DNA of 13,654 nt from JAQVQN01 sp964428885. Lineage in GTDB: Bacteria; Verrucomicrobiota; Kiritimatiellia; RFP12; UBA1067. How positions within the stretch are numbered: the first letter of the stretch is position 1; each line of letters starts with the position of its first letter. A program made the translations under genes and the position numbers. The notes beneath the pieces were generated by a model. It saw only the letters and a list, made by a program, of their open reading frames with translations, searched no databases and had not been told where the DNA came from. This document shows positions 1-7,270 of the stretch, in pieces. The stretch is from contig CAYRZP010000061.1 in assembly GCA_964428885.1 (NCBI GenBank), positions 1 to 13,654 of the forward strand, read 5' to 3'.

Positions 1-76
1 CTTACCCCAGTTTTTCAGCCTGAGGCCCGTAGAGCATATCGCCCAGAACCGCAGAAGATGGGCAACCGAACTCCCG

Positions 77-1309
77 CTAGCCCAGCCGCACTCGTGGATC
101 CAGCCATCCGTAGCAGATGTCCGCCAGCAGGTTTACCGCCTGATACAACAACGCTCCCAGCAGGACAACGGCGCGGACCACCGCCATGTCCGATGAATGA
201 ATGGCGTTCAGGCTGACATTGCCCAAACCGGGAATGCCGAAAAAGCTCTCCAGCAGGAGACTGCCGGTGAACAGGTAAGGCACTGAGAGGCTGACGTAGG
301 TGACCACCGGTATCAGGGTGTTGCGCAATACATGACGCACCATCACGCTGGCACCGCCCAAGCCCTTGGCCAGAGCCGTCCGAACATACGGCTTGTAAAC
401 CTCGTCCAGTATCGCCGCCCGGTAAAAACGCACGTCGCGCCCCAACCCGCTCAGAACGCCGATCAGGACCGGCAGAGTCAGACAGGCGGCTGACTCAAAC
501 CCCCAGATCGGAAAAAGCCTCAGTTTGAAAGCCAGCAAAAACTGTCCCGCCAAGACCCACACCACATAGTTGACACTCATCAAAACAGTCGAAACCGTCA
601 AAATAAATTTGTCCGGCGCACCGCCCCTCCAGGCGGCGCACAGCGCTCCCAACATGATGCCGGCCAAGGTGCCGACGGCCAGAATCGGCAAGGTCAGGGC
701 CAGCGAAGGCCCCACCCCATCGCGCAAAACCCGGGCGACCGGCAGGTTATGCTCGGCTGAATATCCCAGGTCACCCTTGCAAAGTGTTTTTAAATAATTC
801 ATAAATTGCGAATCCAGCCATCCACCGTTTTTTCTCTCTAGCCGCAAACTGACCGCGTCAGCGACACCGACATCAAGCGTCACGGCCTTCCAGCCCTCGC
901 GCACCGCAAAAGTCAGGGGTGCCGGGCCGTCCACCAACGCTTCTTCATCTTCGCCGCTGGCAGCATCGCGCAAGCCGATCAGCACCCTTCCGGCGTTCAC
1001 CCGATAAGCGCCAGACGGCAGGGCATAAAGCAACGGAACTGCATAAAGTCCCGTCACTTCCCTTTTCTTCAAGGTTTCCGCGCGTATATTGCCCACGGCC
1101 CGGATCTCCGCCCACCGCCCGAAGAAAAGCGGCTTGTCATATCCGTGGCGCGCGTCAAAGAGCGCCAGCGCTTCAGCCGAAGCGTTCTTGCCGAGGACCA
1201 CCTCAGCCGGCGATCCGCCTACAACATGAAACAGCAGGAAAGTCAACAACAGCACCCCTAAGGTCGCAGGCAACATCTCCAGCAAACGTTTGAATATGTA
1301 ACGTTTCAT
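77..1309 (-). CDS. DppB/OppB-like ABC transporter permease with large periplasmic insertion
   Basis: Inner-membrane permease of the binding-protein-dependent (BPD) ABC family that imports peptides, nickel or sugars; it would pair with a DppC-type partner and ATPases not seen here. The 410-residue protein starts with the typical DppB amino end (MKRYIFKRLLEMLPATLGV) and TM1 at about 12-31. After the HGYDKPLF motif (55-62) there is an insertion of about 100 residues (63-165), then the family sequence resumes at NYLKTLCKGDLGYS (171-184). Four or five further membrane spans follow, with the cytoplasmic EAA-type loop at about 308-335 (AKGLGGASVMVRHVLRN), and the usual LDPRVRLG end. Usual family length is 305-340. 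An ATG at 1390 would add 27 residues unlike the family, so the start at 1309 is preferred; a good -10 box lies just upstream of it. The ribosome site is weak. The DppC-like gene lies about 5 kb upstream on the same strand rather than adjacent. Confidence 0.9.
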   Translation of the reverse strand: MKRYIFKRLLEMLPATLGVLLLTFLLFHVVGGSPAEVVLGKNASAEALALFDARHGYDKPLFFGRWAEIRAVGNIRAETLKKREVTGLYAVPLLYALPSGAYRVNAGRVLIGLRDAASGEDEEALVDGPAPLTFAVREGWKAVTLDVGVADAVSLRLERKNGGWLDSQFMNYLKTLCKGDLGYSAEHNLPVARVLRDGVGPSLALTLPILAVGTLAGIMLGALCAAWRGGAPDKFILTVSTVLMSVNYVVWVLAGQFLLAFKLRLFPIWGFESAACLTLPVLIGVLSGLGRDVRFYRAAILDEVYKPYVRTALAKGLGGASVMVRHVLRNTLIPVVTYVSLSVPYLFTGSLLLESFFGIPGLGNVSLNAIHSSDMAVVRAVVLLGALLYQAVNLLADICYGWLDPRVRLG

Positions 1310-1323
1310 AAACTTTTGCTTTA

Positions 1324-1351
1324 ATATTAACGGGTTTTCGGCCCGATGCAA
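1324..1351 (-). promoter_or_regulatory. Candidate sigma70 promoter of the DppB-like permease
   Basis: Reading the minus strand, TTGCAT (1351-1346) and TAATAT (1329-1324) are separated by 16 bases. The -10 box ends only 14 bases before the ATG at 1309, so the predicted transcript would have a leader of about 7 bases. A second, weaker pair (TTGAAT 1450-1445, TAAAAA 1426-1421, spacer 18) lies further upstream in the 276-base divergent gap. Motif reading only. Confidence 0.4.
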
Positions 1352-1585
1352 AGCGCGTTTGTTGTGGTGCGCGTCCCCGCATGCCAACAAGCCCGCGAAA
1401 TAATGGAATGTTTTGTTGACTTTTTACAAAAAAGGACAGAACATATTCAACGTACTTAATTGAGTGCGTTTATCTTACGACAGAACCGATCTAAAACCGT
1501 CCCTTTTTCCGATTAATAAAAACGTGTTCTATCCGCTGCGTTGGTTGGGATAGACTTGCCCAGACGTGCAGAGTCCGGAATAAGC

Positions 1586-2989
1586 ATGAACAAAGCTTTT
1601 GCTAGGATGATCGTCAGGATAATCCTGCCGTACGCTGTTATGGCGGGCTTATGGATATTTGTTTCCGACAGGCTGCTGTCCGGCTTTAAACTTGACGTCA
1701 ACACTTTGGCGATGTGGTCGATCTGCAAGGGGTGGGCTTTTGTGCTCGTGACCGCCTGCCTTTTGGCCTTTCTGTTGCGATCGGAGCTGGCGGTCCACTT
1801 GCGGAACCAGACGGCTTTACGCGAAAGCGAGATCAAATATCATGCTTTGTTCGAAACGTCCGGCGACGCGATCCTGCTGATGTGCGAAGGTCGCTTCATT
1901 GACTGCAACGCAAAGGCTTTGAAGGTTTACGGCTGCCGGCGAGACGAGATCATAGGCGCCCTCCCCTCTGATTTCTCGCCCGAGTTTCAGCCTGACGGAT
2001 GCCGCTCCGACCGTAAAGCCATGGAACGCATCAACACGGCCTTGACGGACGGGCCCCAGTTTTTCGAGTGGGAGCATTGCCGACGCGACGGCTCGCCTTT
2101 TGCGGCCGAGGTCAGCCTCAACCGGTTTGATCTGGACGGAGTGACCTTGCTGCAGTCAATCGTGCGAGATGTCACAGACCGCAAAAAGTCGGAAAAGGAA
2201 CTGAAGGAACTTAATTTGAAGCTGGAAGAACGCGTGGCCGCGCGTACCGCCGACTTGGCCGTGGCAAAAGACCTGGCCGAAGCTGCCGACCGCGTCAAAT
2301 CCGCCTTCCTCGCCACCATGTCCCATGAATTGCGCACGCCCCTGAATTCCATCATCGGGTTCACCGGTATCCTGCTGCAAGAATTGGCCGGACCGCTGAA
2401 CGCCGAGCAGCGCAAACAGCTTGAAATGGTACGTGACAGCTCACGACATCTGCTGGAACTGATCAACGACGTTCTTGACATATCAAAAATAGAAGCCGGG
2501 CAATTGGAAGTCCGAAAAACTGAATTTGATCTTGTCGAGTCTACCAATAAAGTCGTAGGGCTGATCCGGCCTTTGGCGGAAAACAAAAAATTGCCTCTGC
2601 TAGCGCTCGTGCCTGAAAACACGGGCATGATCAAGAGTGACAAGCGCCGCGTCGAGCAGATCATGCTGAACCTGCTTAACAACGCCGTCAAGTTCACTGA
2701 AAAAGGCTTTGTGCGCCTGACGGTTGAGCGCGACGAAGCTTCGGTCAAGATATCGGTTGCCGACACAGGCATAGGCATACCGCAGTCGGAAATCCATAAC
2801 CTTTTCCGCCCGTTCAAACAGCTCGATGCCGGCCTGGCGCGCCTGCACGAGGGCACCGGCTTAGGGCTGGCGATCTGCCGTCGCCTCACCGACCTGCTCG
2901 GCGGCCACATCAGTGTCACCAGCGAGTTCGGCAAAGGCAGCGTCTTCACGGTCACGCTGCCGCTTTGCGAACAGGAGGGCAAGTCATGA
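1586..2989 (+). CDS. Membrane-bound PAS sensor histidine kinase
   Basis: Two-component sensor that autophosphorylates on histidine and passes phosphate to a receiver. The 467-residue protein has two membrane spans at about 8-28 and 46-66 with a short periplasmic loop. It then has a PAS domain at about 82-195 (starts SEIKYHALFETSGD, ends VRDVTDRKKSE), a short coiled coil, a HisKA domain with the H-box FLATMSHELRTPLN (phospho-acceptor His247), and a HATPase domain with N-box NLLNNAVKFT (Asn366), G1 DTGIGIP (Asp393), F-box FRPFKQ and G2 GTGLGLAI. All catalytic boxes are intact. The start at 1586 places the first span 8 residues in; the upstream ATG at 1541 would add 15 polar residues and is less likely. 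The gene heads a four-gene operon and its stop overlaps the next start (ATGA at 2986-2989), so the next gene's receiver is the natural partner. The ligand is unknown. Confidence 0.93.
   Translation: MNKAFARMIVRIILPYAVMAGLWIFVSDRLLSGFKLDVNTLAMWSICKGWAFVLVTACLLAFLLRSELAVHLRNQTALRESEIKYHALFETSGDAILLMCEGRFIDCNAKALKVYGCRRDEIIGALPSDFSPEFQPDGCRSDRKAMERINTALTDGPQFFEWEHCRRDGSPFAAEVSLNRFDLDGVTLLQSIVRDVTDRKKSEKELKELNLKLEERVAARTADLAVAKDLAEAADRVKSAFLATMSHELRTPLNSIIGFTGILLQELAGPLNAEQRKQLEMVRDSSRHLLELINDVLDISKIEAGQLEVRKTEFDLVESTNKVVGLIRPLAENKKLPLLALVPENTGMIKSDKRRVEQIMLNLLNNAVKFTEKGFVRLTVERDEASVKISVADTGIGIPQSEIHNLFRPFKQLDAGLARLHEGTGLGLAICRRLTDLLGGHISVTSEFGKGSVFTVTLPLCEQEGKS
2973..2979 (+). promoter_or_regulatory. 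Ribosome binding site that sets the receiver gene start
   Basis: AGGAGGG lies inside the last codons of the kinase gene, six bases before the ATG at 2986. It decides against the upstream in-frame ATG at 2965, which has no such site. With the ATGA overlap this implies translational coupling. Confidence 0.8.
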
Positions 2990-3360
2990 AAACCAGAATC
3001 CTGCTTATTGAAGACAACGAGCAAAACCGTTACCTGGCCACGTTTCTGCTGGAAAATCACGGCTATTCCGTCACATGCGCGATTGACGGGCCGCAGGGCA
3101 TAAAAATGGCGCGTGAAATGATTCCGGATATGATCTTGCTGGACATCCAGTTGCCGTCCATGGACGGATATGCCGTCGCAAAGTCTTTGCGCGCGGAACC
3201 GGCCCTTGACAAGGTGCCCATCGTCGCAGTGACCTCTTACGCGATGCCAGGCGACCGCGAAAAGGCGCTCGACGCCGGTTGCAACGGCTACATCGAGAAG
3301 CCGATCAATCCTGACACTTTCGTGGAAGAAATCGGAGTCTACCTGCGACATAATTTTTAG
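2986..3360 (+). CDS. Single-domain response regulator (DivK/CheY-like)
   Basis: A 124-residue stand-alone receiver with no output domain. The acidic pair is Glu9-Asp10 (LLIEDNEQN), the phospho-acceptor is Asp53 in MILLDIQLPSMDGY, the switch threonine is Thr83 (AVTSYAM) and the conserved lysine is Lys105 (IEKPIN). All are present, so the domain should be phosphorylatable. The sequence around EDNEQNRYLATFLLE and KPINPDTF resembles DivK-type receivers, which act by protein-protein contact or as relay intermediates. The start at 2986 overlaps the upstream kinase stop by four bases and has a strong Shine-Dalgarno. Its own TAG stop overlaps the ribosome site of the next gene. It most likely takes phosphate from the kinase just upstream or from the hybrid kinase two genes down (inference from gene order). 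Confidence 0.93.
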   Translation: MKTRILLIEDNEQNRYLATFLLENHGYSVTCAIDGPQGIKMAREMIPDMILLDIQLPSMDGYAVAKSLRAEPALDKVPIVAVTSYAMPGDREKALDAGCNGYIEKPINPDTFVEEIGVYLRHNF

Positions 3361-3366
3361 GAGGAG
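3359..3366 (+). promoter_or_regulatory. Ribosome binding site overlapping the upstream stop codon
   Basis: AGGAGGAG begins within the TAG stop (3358-3360) of the receiver gene and lies four to six bases before the ATG at 3371. This indicates coupled translation of the two receiver genes. Confidence 0.75.
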
Positions 3367-3370
3367 CATT

Positions 3371-4435
3371 ATGCATACGCAACGTATCCTCATTGTTGAC
3401 GATAATGCCGACAACCTCTACCTGCTGCGTTCGCTGCTGTGCCATAACGGCTACGAACTGCAAGAGGCGTCGAACGGCGCCGAAGCCTTGGACAAAGCCC
3501 GGGAAAAGCGCCCCGATCTGATCATCACCGACATCCTGATGCCGCTGATGGACGGCTTCACCTTTTGCCGGGAGTGCAAAAAAGACCCGGCGCTCAAAAA
3601 TGTCCCGCTCATATTCTACACCGCGACATACACCGACGACCGCGACCGCGATTTCGCGCTGAGCATCGGGGCCGCGCGGTTCATAGTCAAGCCCGAAGAG
3701 CCGGATGTTTTCATTGCCGCCATACGACAGGTACTCAAAGAAACACCGGCGCAGCCCTTGCCTGAGACTGAGACTCCGCGTGAAGCGGAAGAGGTGTACC
3801 TTAAGAAGTACAGCGAGGCGCTCATACGCAAACTGGAGGCACGCTCGGAACAGCTTAACGCCATGAACGTGGAGCTCAGCCGCCAGCTCGAGGAGCGCAG
3901 ACAGGCTGAAAAAGAATTGTGCGAAAGCGAGCGGCGTTACAGGATGATATTCGACAACAGCATGGACGCGATCCTGCTGACCGTCACCGACGGCCGCATT
4001 CTGGCCGCTAACCCGGCGGCATGCCGCATGTTCGGGCGCGAAGAGCGGGAGATCGTGCGCAAGGGCCGGGAATGTGTCCTCGACACGACTGACCCGCGCC
4101 TGGCACAAGCTCTGGAGATCCGCGAGAGGACTGGAAGGTTTCGCGGCGAGATAAACTTCAAGCGTTCAGACGGCACGGTCTTCCCGGCCGATCTCTCATG
4201 CATGGTTTTCGAATCGAATGCCGGCCACAATCTTAGCTGCATGGTGATCCGCGACATGTCAGAGCACAAACGCATGGACGAAGAGCGCGACCGCCAACTC
4301 GACGAGCTGCGACGCTGGCAAGCCGTCATGATCGATAATTCCGAGCGCAATCAGGCTCTGAAACGTGAAATCAACGCATTGCTTGCCCGACTCGGCGAGC
4401 CGCGCCGCTACCCAAGCCAGCCGAAAGACCTATAA
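3371..4435 (+). CDS. Receiver-PAS signalling protein without kinase or DNA-binding domain
   Basis: A 354-residue cytoplasmic protein. An N-terminal receiver (about 4-123) has Asp10-Asp11, phospho-acceptor Asp54 (LIITDILMPLMDG), Thr84 and Lys107 (FIVKPEEP). A charged coiled coil follows (about 140-187, LIRKLEARSEQLNAMNVEL), then a PAS domain (about 187-298, starting SERRYRMIFDNSMDAILL and ending VIRDMSEHK). A charged C-terminal tail (about 305-350, ELRRWQAVM ... LKREINALLARLGEPRRYPSQ) resembles a linker I recall from PAS-containing histidine kinases. No HisKA, HATPase, GGDEF, HTH or phosphatase domain is visible, so it is a receiver plus sensor with no obvious effector. It is in the same reading frame as the following hybrid kinase, separated by one TAA and six codons, so it may be one half of a split sensor kinase. 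It may alternatively be an independent relay adaptor. Confidence 0.9.
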   Translation: MHTQRILIVDDNADNLYLLRSLLCHNGYELQEASNGAEALDKAREKRPDLIITDILMPLMDGFTFCRECKKDPALKNVPLIFYTATYTDDRDRDFALSIGAARFIVKPEEPDVFIAAIRQVLKETPAQPLPETETPREAEEVYLKKYSEALIRKLEARSEQLNAMNVELSRQLEERRQAEKELCESERRYRMIFDNSMDAILLTVTDGRILAANPAACRMFGREEREIVRKGRECVLDTTDPRLAQALEIRERTGRFRGEINFKRSDGTVFPADLSCMVFESNAGHNLSCMVIRDMSEHKRMDEERDRQLDELRRWQAVMIDNSERNQALKREINALLARLGEPRRYPSQPKDL

Positions 4436-4453
4436 CGCCGCAAACAACATAAT

Positions 4454-6145
4454 ATGAATCTGAATGCCGATAACCATCAGACTCCTGATTCCGACAAGGC
4501 AACTGCCGAAGAACTCGAGAGGCGCTTGACAGAATTGGAAAAGGTGTCTGAGCTAGCCAAACGGTCCCGTTTAGCGTTATTGGACAGTCTGGAAGACCGC
4601 CATCTGGCTGAAACGCAGCTCCGCGCCAGCGAGGAACGCTTCCGTAGCCTTTATAACTCCATGAATGAAGGTGTCGCCCTGCACCGCCTCCAGTATGACT
4701 CCGAAGGCAGGCCCGTTGATTACATCATCGAGTCCGTCAATCCCGCGTACGAGCGCATACTGGGGTTAAAGGCGGAAGATGTCGAAGGCAAACCGGCCTC
4801 GGAGGTTTATGGCTTATCATCCGCGCCTTACCTCGACATCTATGCCGCAGTCGCCAATGACCGCCAACCGGCCCATTTTGAAATCAAACACGAGCCCACC
4901 GGAAAGATTTTCCGGATATCCGTTTCGTCACCGGGCAAGGGTCTGTTCGCCACGGTCTTCGACGACATCACCGAGTCCCGGCAATTGTCTGAACAACTGG
5001 AAAACATGCAGCGGCTGGAGTCCATCGGGCGCCTTGCGGGCGGCGTCGCGCATGATTTCAATAATATGCTGAGCGTGATCCTCGGCAATCTGGAGATGGT
5101 TTTGGAGGACACGCCTGAAAACGACCGGCGCCATCACGATTTGGTCGAGATACGCAAGGCGGCCCAGCGCTCGGCGGATCTGACCCGGCAAATGCTGGCG
5201 TTCGCACGGCGGCAGACCGTCACGCCAAGAGTCATAGACCTTAACAGCACACTGGAAAGCATGCTCGACATGATGCAGAGGTTACTGGGAGAAGACATCT
5301 GCCTCAAATGGCGGCCCGCCGCTGACCTGTGGCCGGTCAAGATCGATCCCAGCCAAATCGACCAGATCATCGCCAATCTGTGCGTGAACGCCCGAGACGC
5401 GATCACAGGCGTCGGCAACCTGACCGTCCAGACCACCAACACAGTGGTCACTGAACACTGCTGCAAAAAGCACTCGGAGATAGCGCCGGGCGAATATGTG
5501 ACGTTGGAGGTCAGCGACAACGGCTGCGGCATGGCCAAGAACGTCCTGCGCCATGTTTTCGAGCCGTTTTTCACTACCAAAAAGATGGGGCTAGGCTCCG
5601 GCCTGGGGCTCTCCACGGTTTACGGCATCGTCAAGCAAAACCGAGGTTTCATTAATGTATATAGCGAGCTTGGACACGGCACGACCTTCAAGATCGGCTT
5701 CCCGAGGCACACCGGACATACGGGGGAAGAAAGGCCCGCCGAAATCTCGGCAGGCGCCATAGAATACGCGCGGTCCGCCGACGAGACAATTCTGCTGGTC
5801 GAGGACGAGACTTCCATTTTGTCAATGATACAGGCCATGCTGGAGAAACTGGGCTATCGTGTGCTTGCCGCTTCCGCGCCGCAAGCCGCCCTCCAAACGG
5901 CGCGTGAGTACAAGGAGAAAATCAACCTTTTGCTGACTGATGTCATAATGCCGGAAATGGACGGCCTGGAACTGGCAAGACGCTTGAAGACAGAATTGCC
6001 GGACATGCGCTGCCTGTTCATGTCAGGTTACACGGCCGATGTCATCATCAGCCTCGGTTCAAACGATAGCCGCACGGACTTCATCCAGAAACCGTTTTCC
6101 TTGCCGGATCTGTCACATAAGGTCAGGGCGGCCGTGGACGTTTGA
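4454..6145 (+). CDS. Soluble PAS hybrid histidine kinase with C-terminal receiver
   Basis: A 563-residue cytoplasmic hybrid kinase with no membrane span. An N-terminal coiled coil (about 17-60) is followed by PAS (about 60-175, ERFRSLYNSMNEGVALHRL). HisKA has the NtrB/FixL-like H-box GRLAGGVAHDFNNML (His200), and HATPase has N-box NLCVNARDA (Asn312), G1 SDNGCGM (Asp355), F-box FEPFFTTK and G2 GSGLGLSTVYGIV. The C-terminal receiver (about 443-560) has Glu450-Asp451, phospho-acceptor Asp496 (LLTDVIMPEMDG), Ser524 and Lys546 (FIQKPFS). All relay residues are intact. There is no convincing Shine-Dalgarno before the ATG at 4454, and the 18-base gap from the upstream gene is in phase with it, so translation may depend on reinitiation. 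It is the last gene of the operon and meets the DppC-like permease tail to tail with a 13-base gap, without an obvious terminator. Confidence 0.93.
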   Translation: MNLNADNHQTPDSDKATAEELERRLTELEKVSELAKRSRLALLDSLEDRHLAETQLRASEERFRSLYNSMNEGVALHRLQYDSEGRPVDYIIESVNPAYERILGLKAEDVEGKPASEVYGLSSAPYLDIYAAVANDRQPAHFEIKHEPTGKIFRISVSSPGKGLFATVFDDITESRQLSEQLENMQRLESIGRLAGGVAHDFNNMLSVILGNLEMVLEDTPENDRRHHDLVEIRKAAQRSADLTRQMLAFARRQTVTPRVIDLNSTLESMLDMMQRLLGEDICLKWRPAADLWPVKIDPSQIDQIIANLCVNARDAITGVGNLTVQTTNTVVTEHCCKKHSEIAPGEYVTLEVSDNGCGMAKNVLRHVFEPFFTTKKMGLGSGLGLSTVYGIVKQNRGFINVYSELGHGTTFKIGFPRHTGHTGEERPAEISAGAIEYARSADETILLVEDETSILSMIQAMLEKLGYRVLAASAPQAALQTAREYKEKINLLLTDVIMPEMDGLELARRLKTELPDMRCLFMSGYTADVIISLGSNDSRTDFIQKPFSLPDLSHKVRAAVDV

Positions 6146-6158
6146 AAGACGCAACCGG

Positions 6159-7247
6159 TCACGACCCGGCGACCGCCTCATTACGCAAGGCGGGATCCAG
6201 CAAATCGCGCAGCGCGTCAGCCAGATTGTTGAAAACCAGAACCAGCACGAAAATAGCCAGCGACACGAAGGTCATCTCCCACCACACACCCTGCCACAAA
6301 CGTAGGCGGGCGTTATTGATCATGATCCCCCATGAAGGCTCGCCTTGAACGCCGATGCCTAGGAAACTGATGAAAACCTCGATCGCCACCGACGCTGGGA
6401 AACGGATCGAAAAAGCGATAAGCACTATATGCGCCACATTGGGCAGAACATGCCTGAATATGATCCGCAAGTCGCTGTATCCCAGAACCTTGGCCGCCTG
6501 CACGTACGCGCGTTCACGGTGTTTGATGACCTCGCCGCGTATGTTCCGGCAAACGCTCACCCATGTGGTCAGCCCGATGCCGAGATAGATACCGGCAAGC
6601 CCCTGCCCCACCACCATCGCGATCGCCAATATGAAAAGCAGCCCAGGCATAGAGGCCACCGTCGCGCACAGCCATACCACCAGACTGTCCGCGCGCCCGC
6701 CTAAATAACCGCCGACGCACCCTAAAACGACGCCGATCGGAATGGCGATCAGCGAGGTTAAGATACCGACATGGAAGGCGATGCGCGTGCCCTGAATCAG
6801 GCGCTGCAATACATCCCTGCCGAGATTGTCGCTGCCCAGAACAAACAATCCGTTCCGATCAATCACGGCCCCGCCTTCGCTAAAGGCACGCACGAAAAGC
6901 GGCGGCACATAACGCGCGTCCTCGCGCACTATGTTGTACGGCGGCGTTCGGTCAATACTGTGGTAATAGCGGAACACCGCTTCCCCGTACAGTGCCGCCA
7001 CGGTATAAACCGCCACCGTCACCATACAAAGCCGCGTGTCCCAACGCCGCCATAAGCTTTTCAGAATGCCGTTTCCCGAACACGTTTCCATCAATTCATA
7101 CAAAATACGCTCTTGGGCCTGGTTCCGCAACACCAATCCACCGCTCAATTTTTGTGATCGTTCCCGCGCCCAATTTATTATTGCATACACCAAATGTTTC
7201 CGGTAAATTCGAATGCGCAGTCGGGGACTAGTATCCGTTATTTCCAT
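6159..7247 (-). CDS. DppC/OppC-like ABC transporter permease
   Basis: Second inner-membrane permease subunit of a peptide/nickel/oligosaccharide-type importer. Numbering from the longest ATG form (362 residues), TM1 is at about 72-90. The family motif GSDNLGRDVLQRLIQGTR (138-155) follows, then several spans, and the EAA-type loop is at about 244-270 (AYVQAAKVLGYSDLRIIFRHVLPN). The end (NNLADALRDLLDPALR) is canonical. The start is uncertain. The ATG at 7247 adds 52 basic residues before the usual family amino end, lies only 23 bases from the divergent oxidoreductase ATG and has no ribosome site. The ATG at 7091 gives 310 residues, closer to the usual 280-310, but also lacks a ribosome site. 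I keep the long frame so that no coding sequence is lost. Its natural partner is the DppB-like permease at 77-1309; no substrate-binding protein or ATPase is in the window. Confidence 0.87.
   Translation of the reverse strand: MEITDTSPRLRIRIYRKHLVYAIINWARERSQKLSGGLVLRNQAQERILYELMETCSGNGILKSLWRRWDTRLCMVTVAVYTVAALYGEAVFRYYHSIDRTPPYNIVREDARYVPPLFVRAFSEGGAVIDRNGLFVLGSDNLGRDVLQRLIQGTRIAFHVGILTSLIAIPIGVVLGCVGGYLGGRADSLVVWLCATVASMPGLLFILAIAMVVGQGLAGIYLGIGLTTWVSVCRNIRGEVIKHRERAYVQAAKVLGYSDLRIIFRHVLPNVAHIVLIAFSIRFPASVAIEVFISFLGIGVQGEPSWGIMINNARLRLWQGVWWEMTFVSLAIFVLVLVFNNLADALRDLLDPALRNEAVAGS
7181..7209 (+). promoter_or_regulatory. Candidate promoter of the oxidoreductase gene
   Basis: TTGCAT (7181-7186), a 17-base spacer and TAAATT (7204-7209) lie 61 bases before the oxidoreductase ATG. 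An alternative pair is TTGTGA (7152-7157) with TATTAT (7176-7181), spacer 18. Both sit in an A+T-richer stretch that overlaps the proposed N-terminal extension of the divergent permease. Confidence 0.3.
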
Positions 7248-7270
7248 TAAAAGTTTGAAGGGGGAAAATC

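Noticed and set aside
5..76. In-frame continuation of 24 codons after the TAG of the DppB-like permease, reading into MLYGPQAEKLG and a TAA.
   Set aside because: It resembles the permease C-terminus only loosely, the normal family end precedes the TAG, and a chance open stretch of this length is expected.
1435..1486. Direct repeat GACAGAAC at 1435-1442 and 1479-1486 in the divergent gap before the first kinase.
   Set aside because: Eight bases repeated once in 276 bases is weak, and the 44-base spacing does not match a convincing promoter.
1987..3414. Long minus-strand open frame (475 codons) opposite the first kinase and receiver.
   Set aside because: It is antisense to clearly conserved domains, serine/arginine-rich and shows no family motif; it is a frame shadow in G+C-rich coding sequence.
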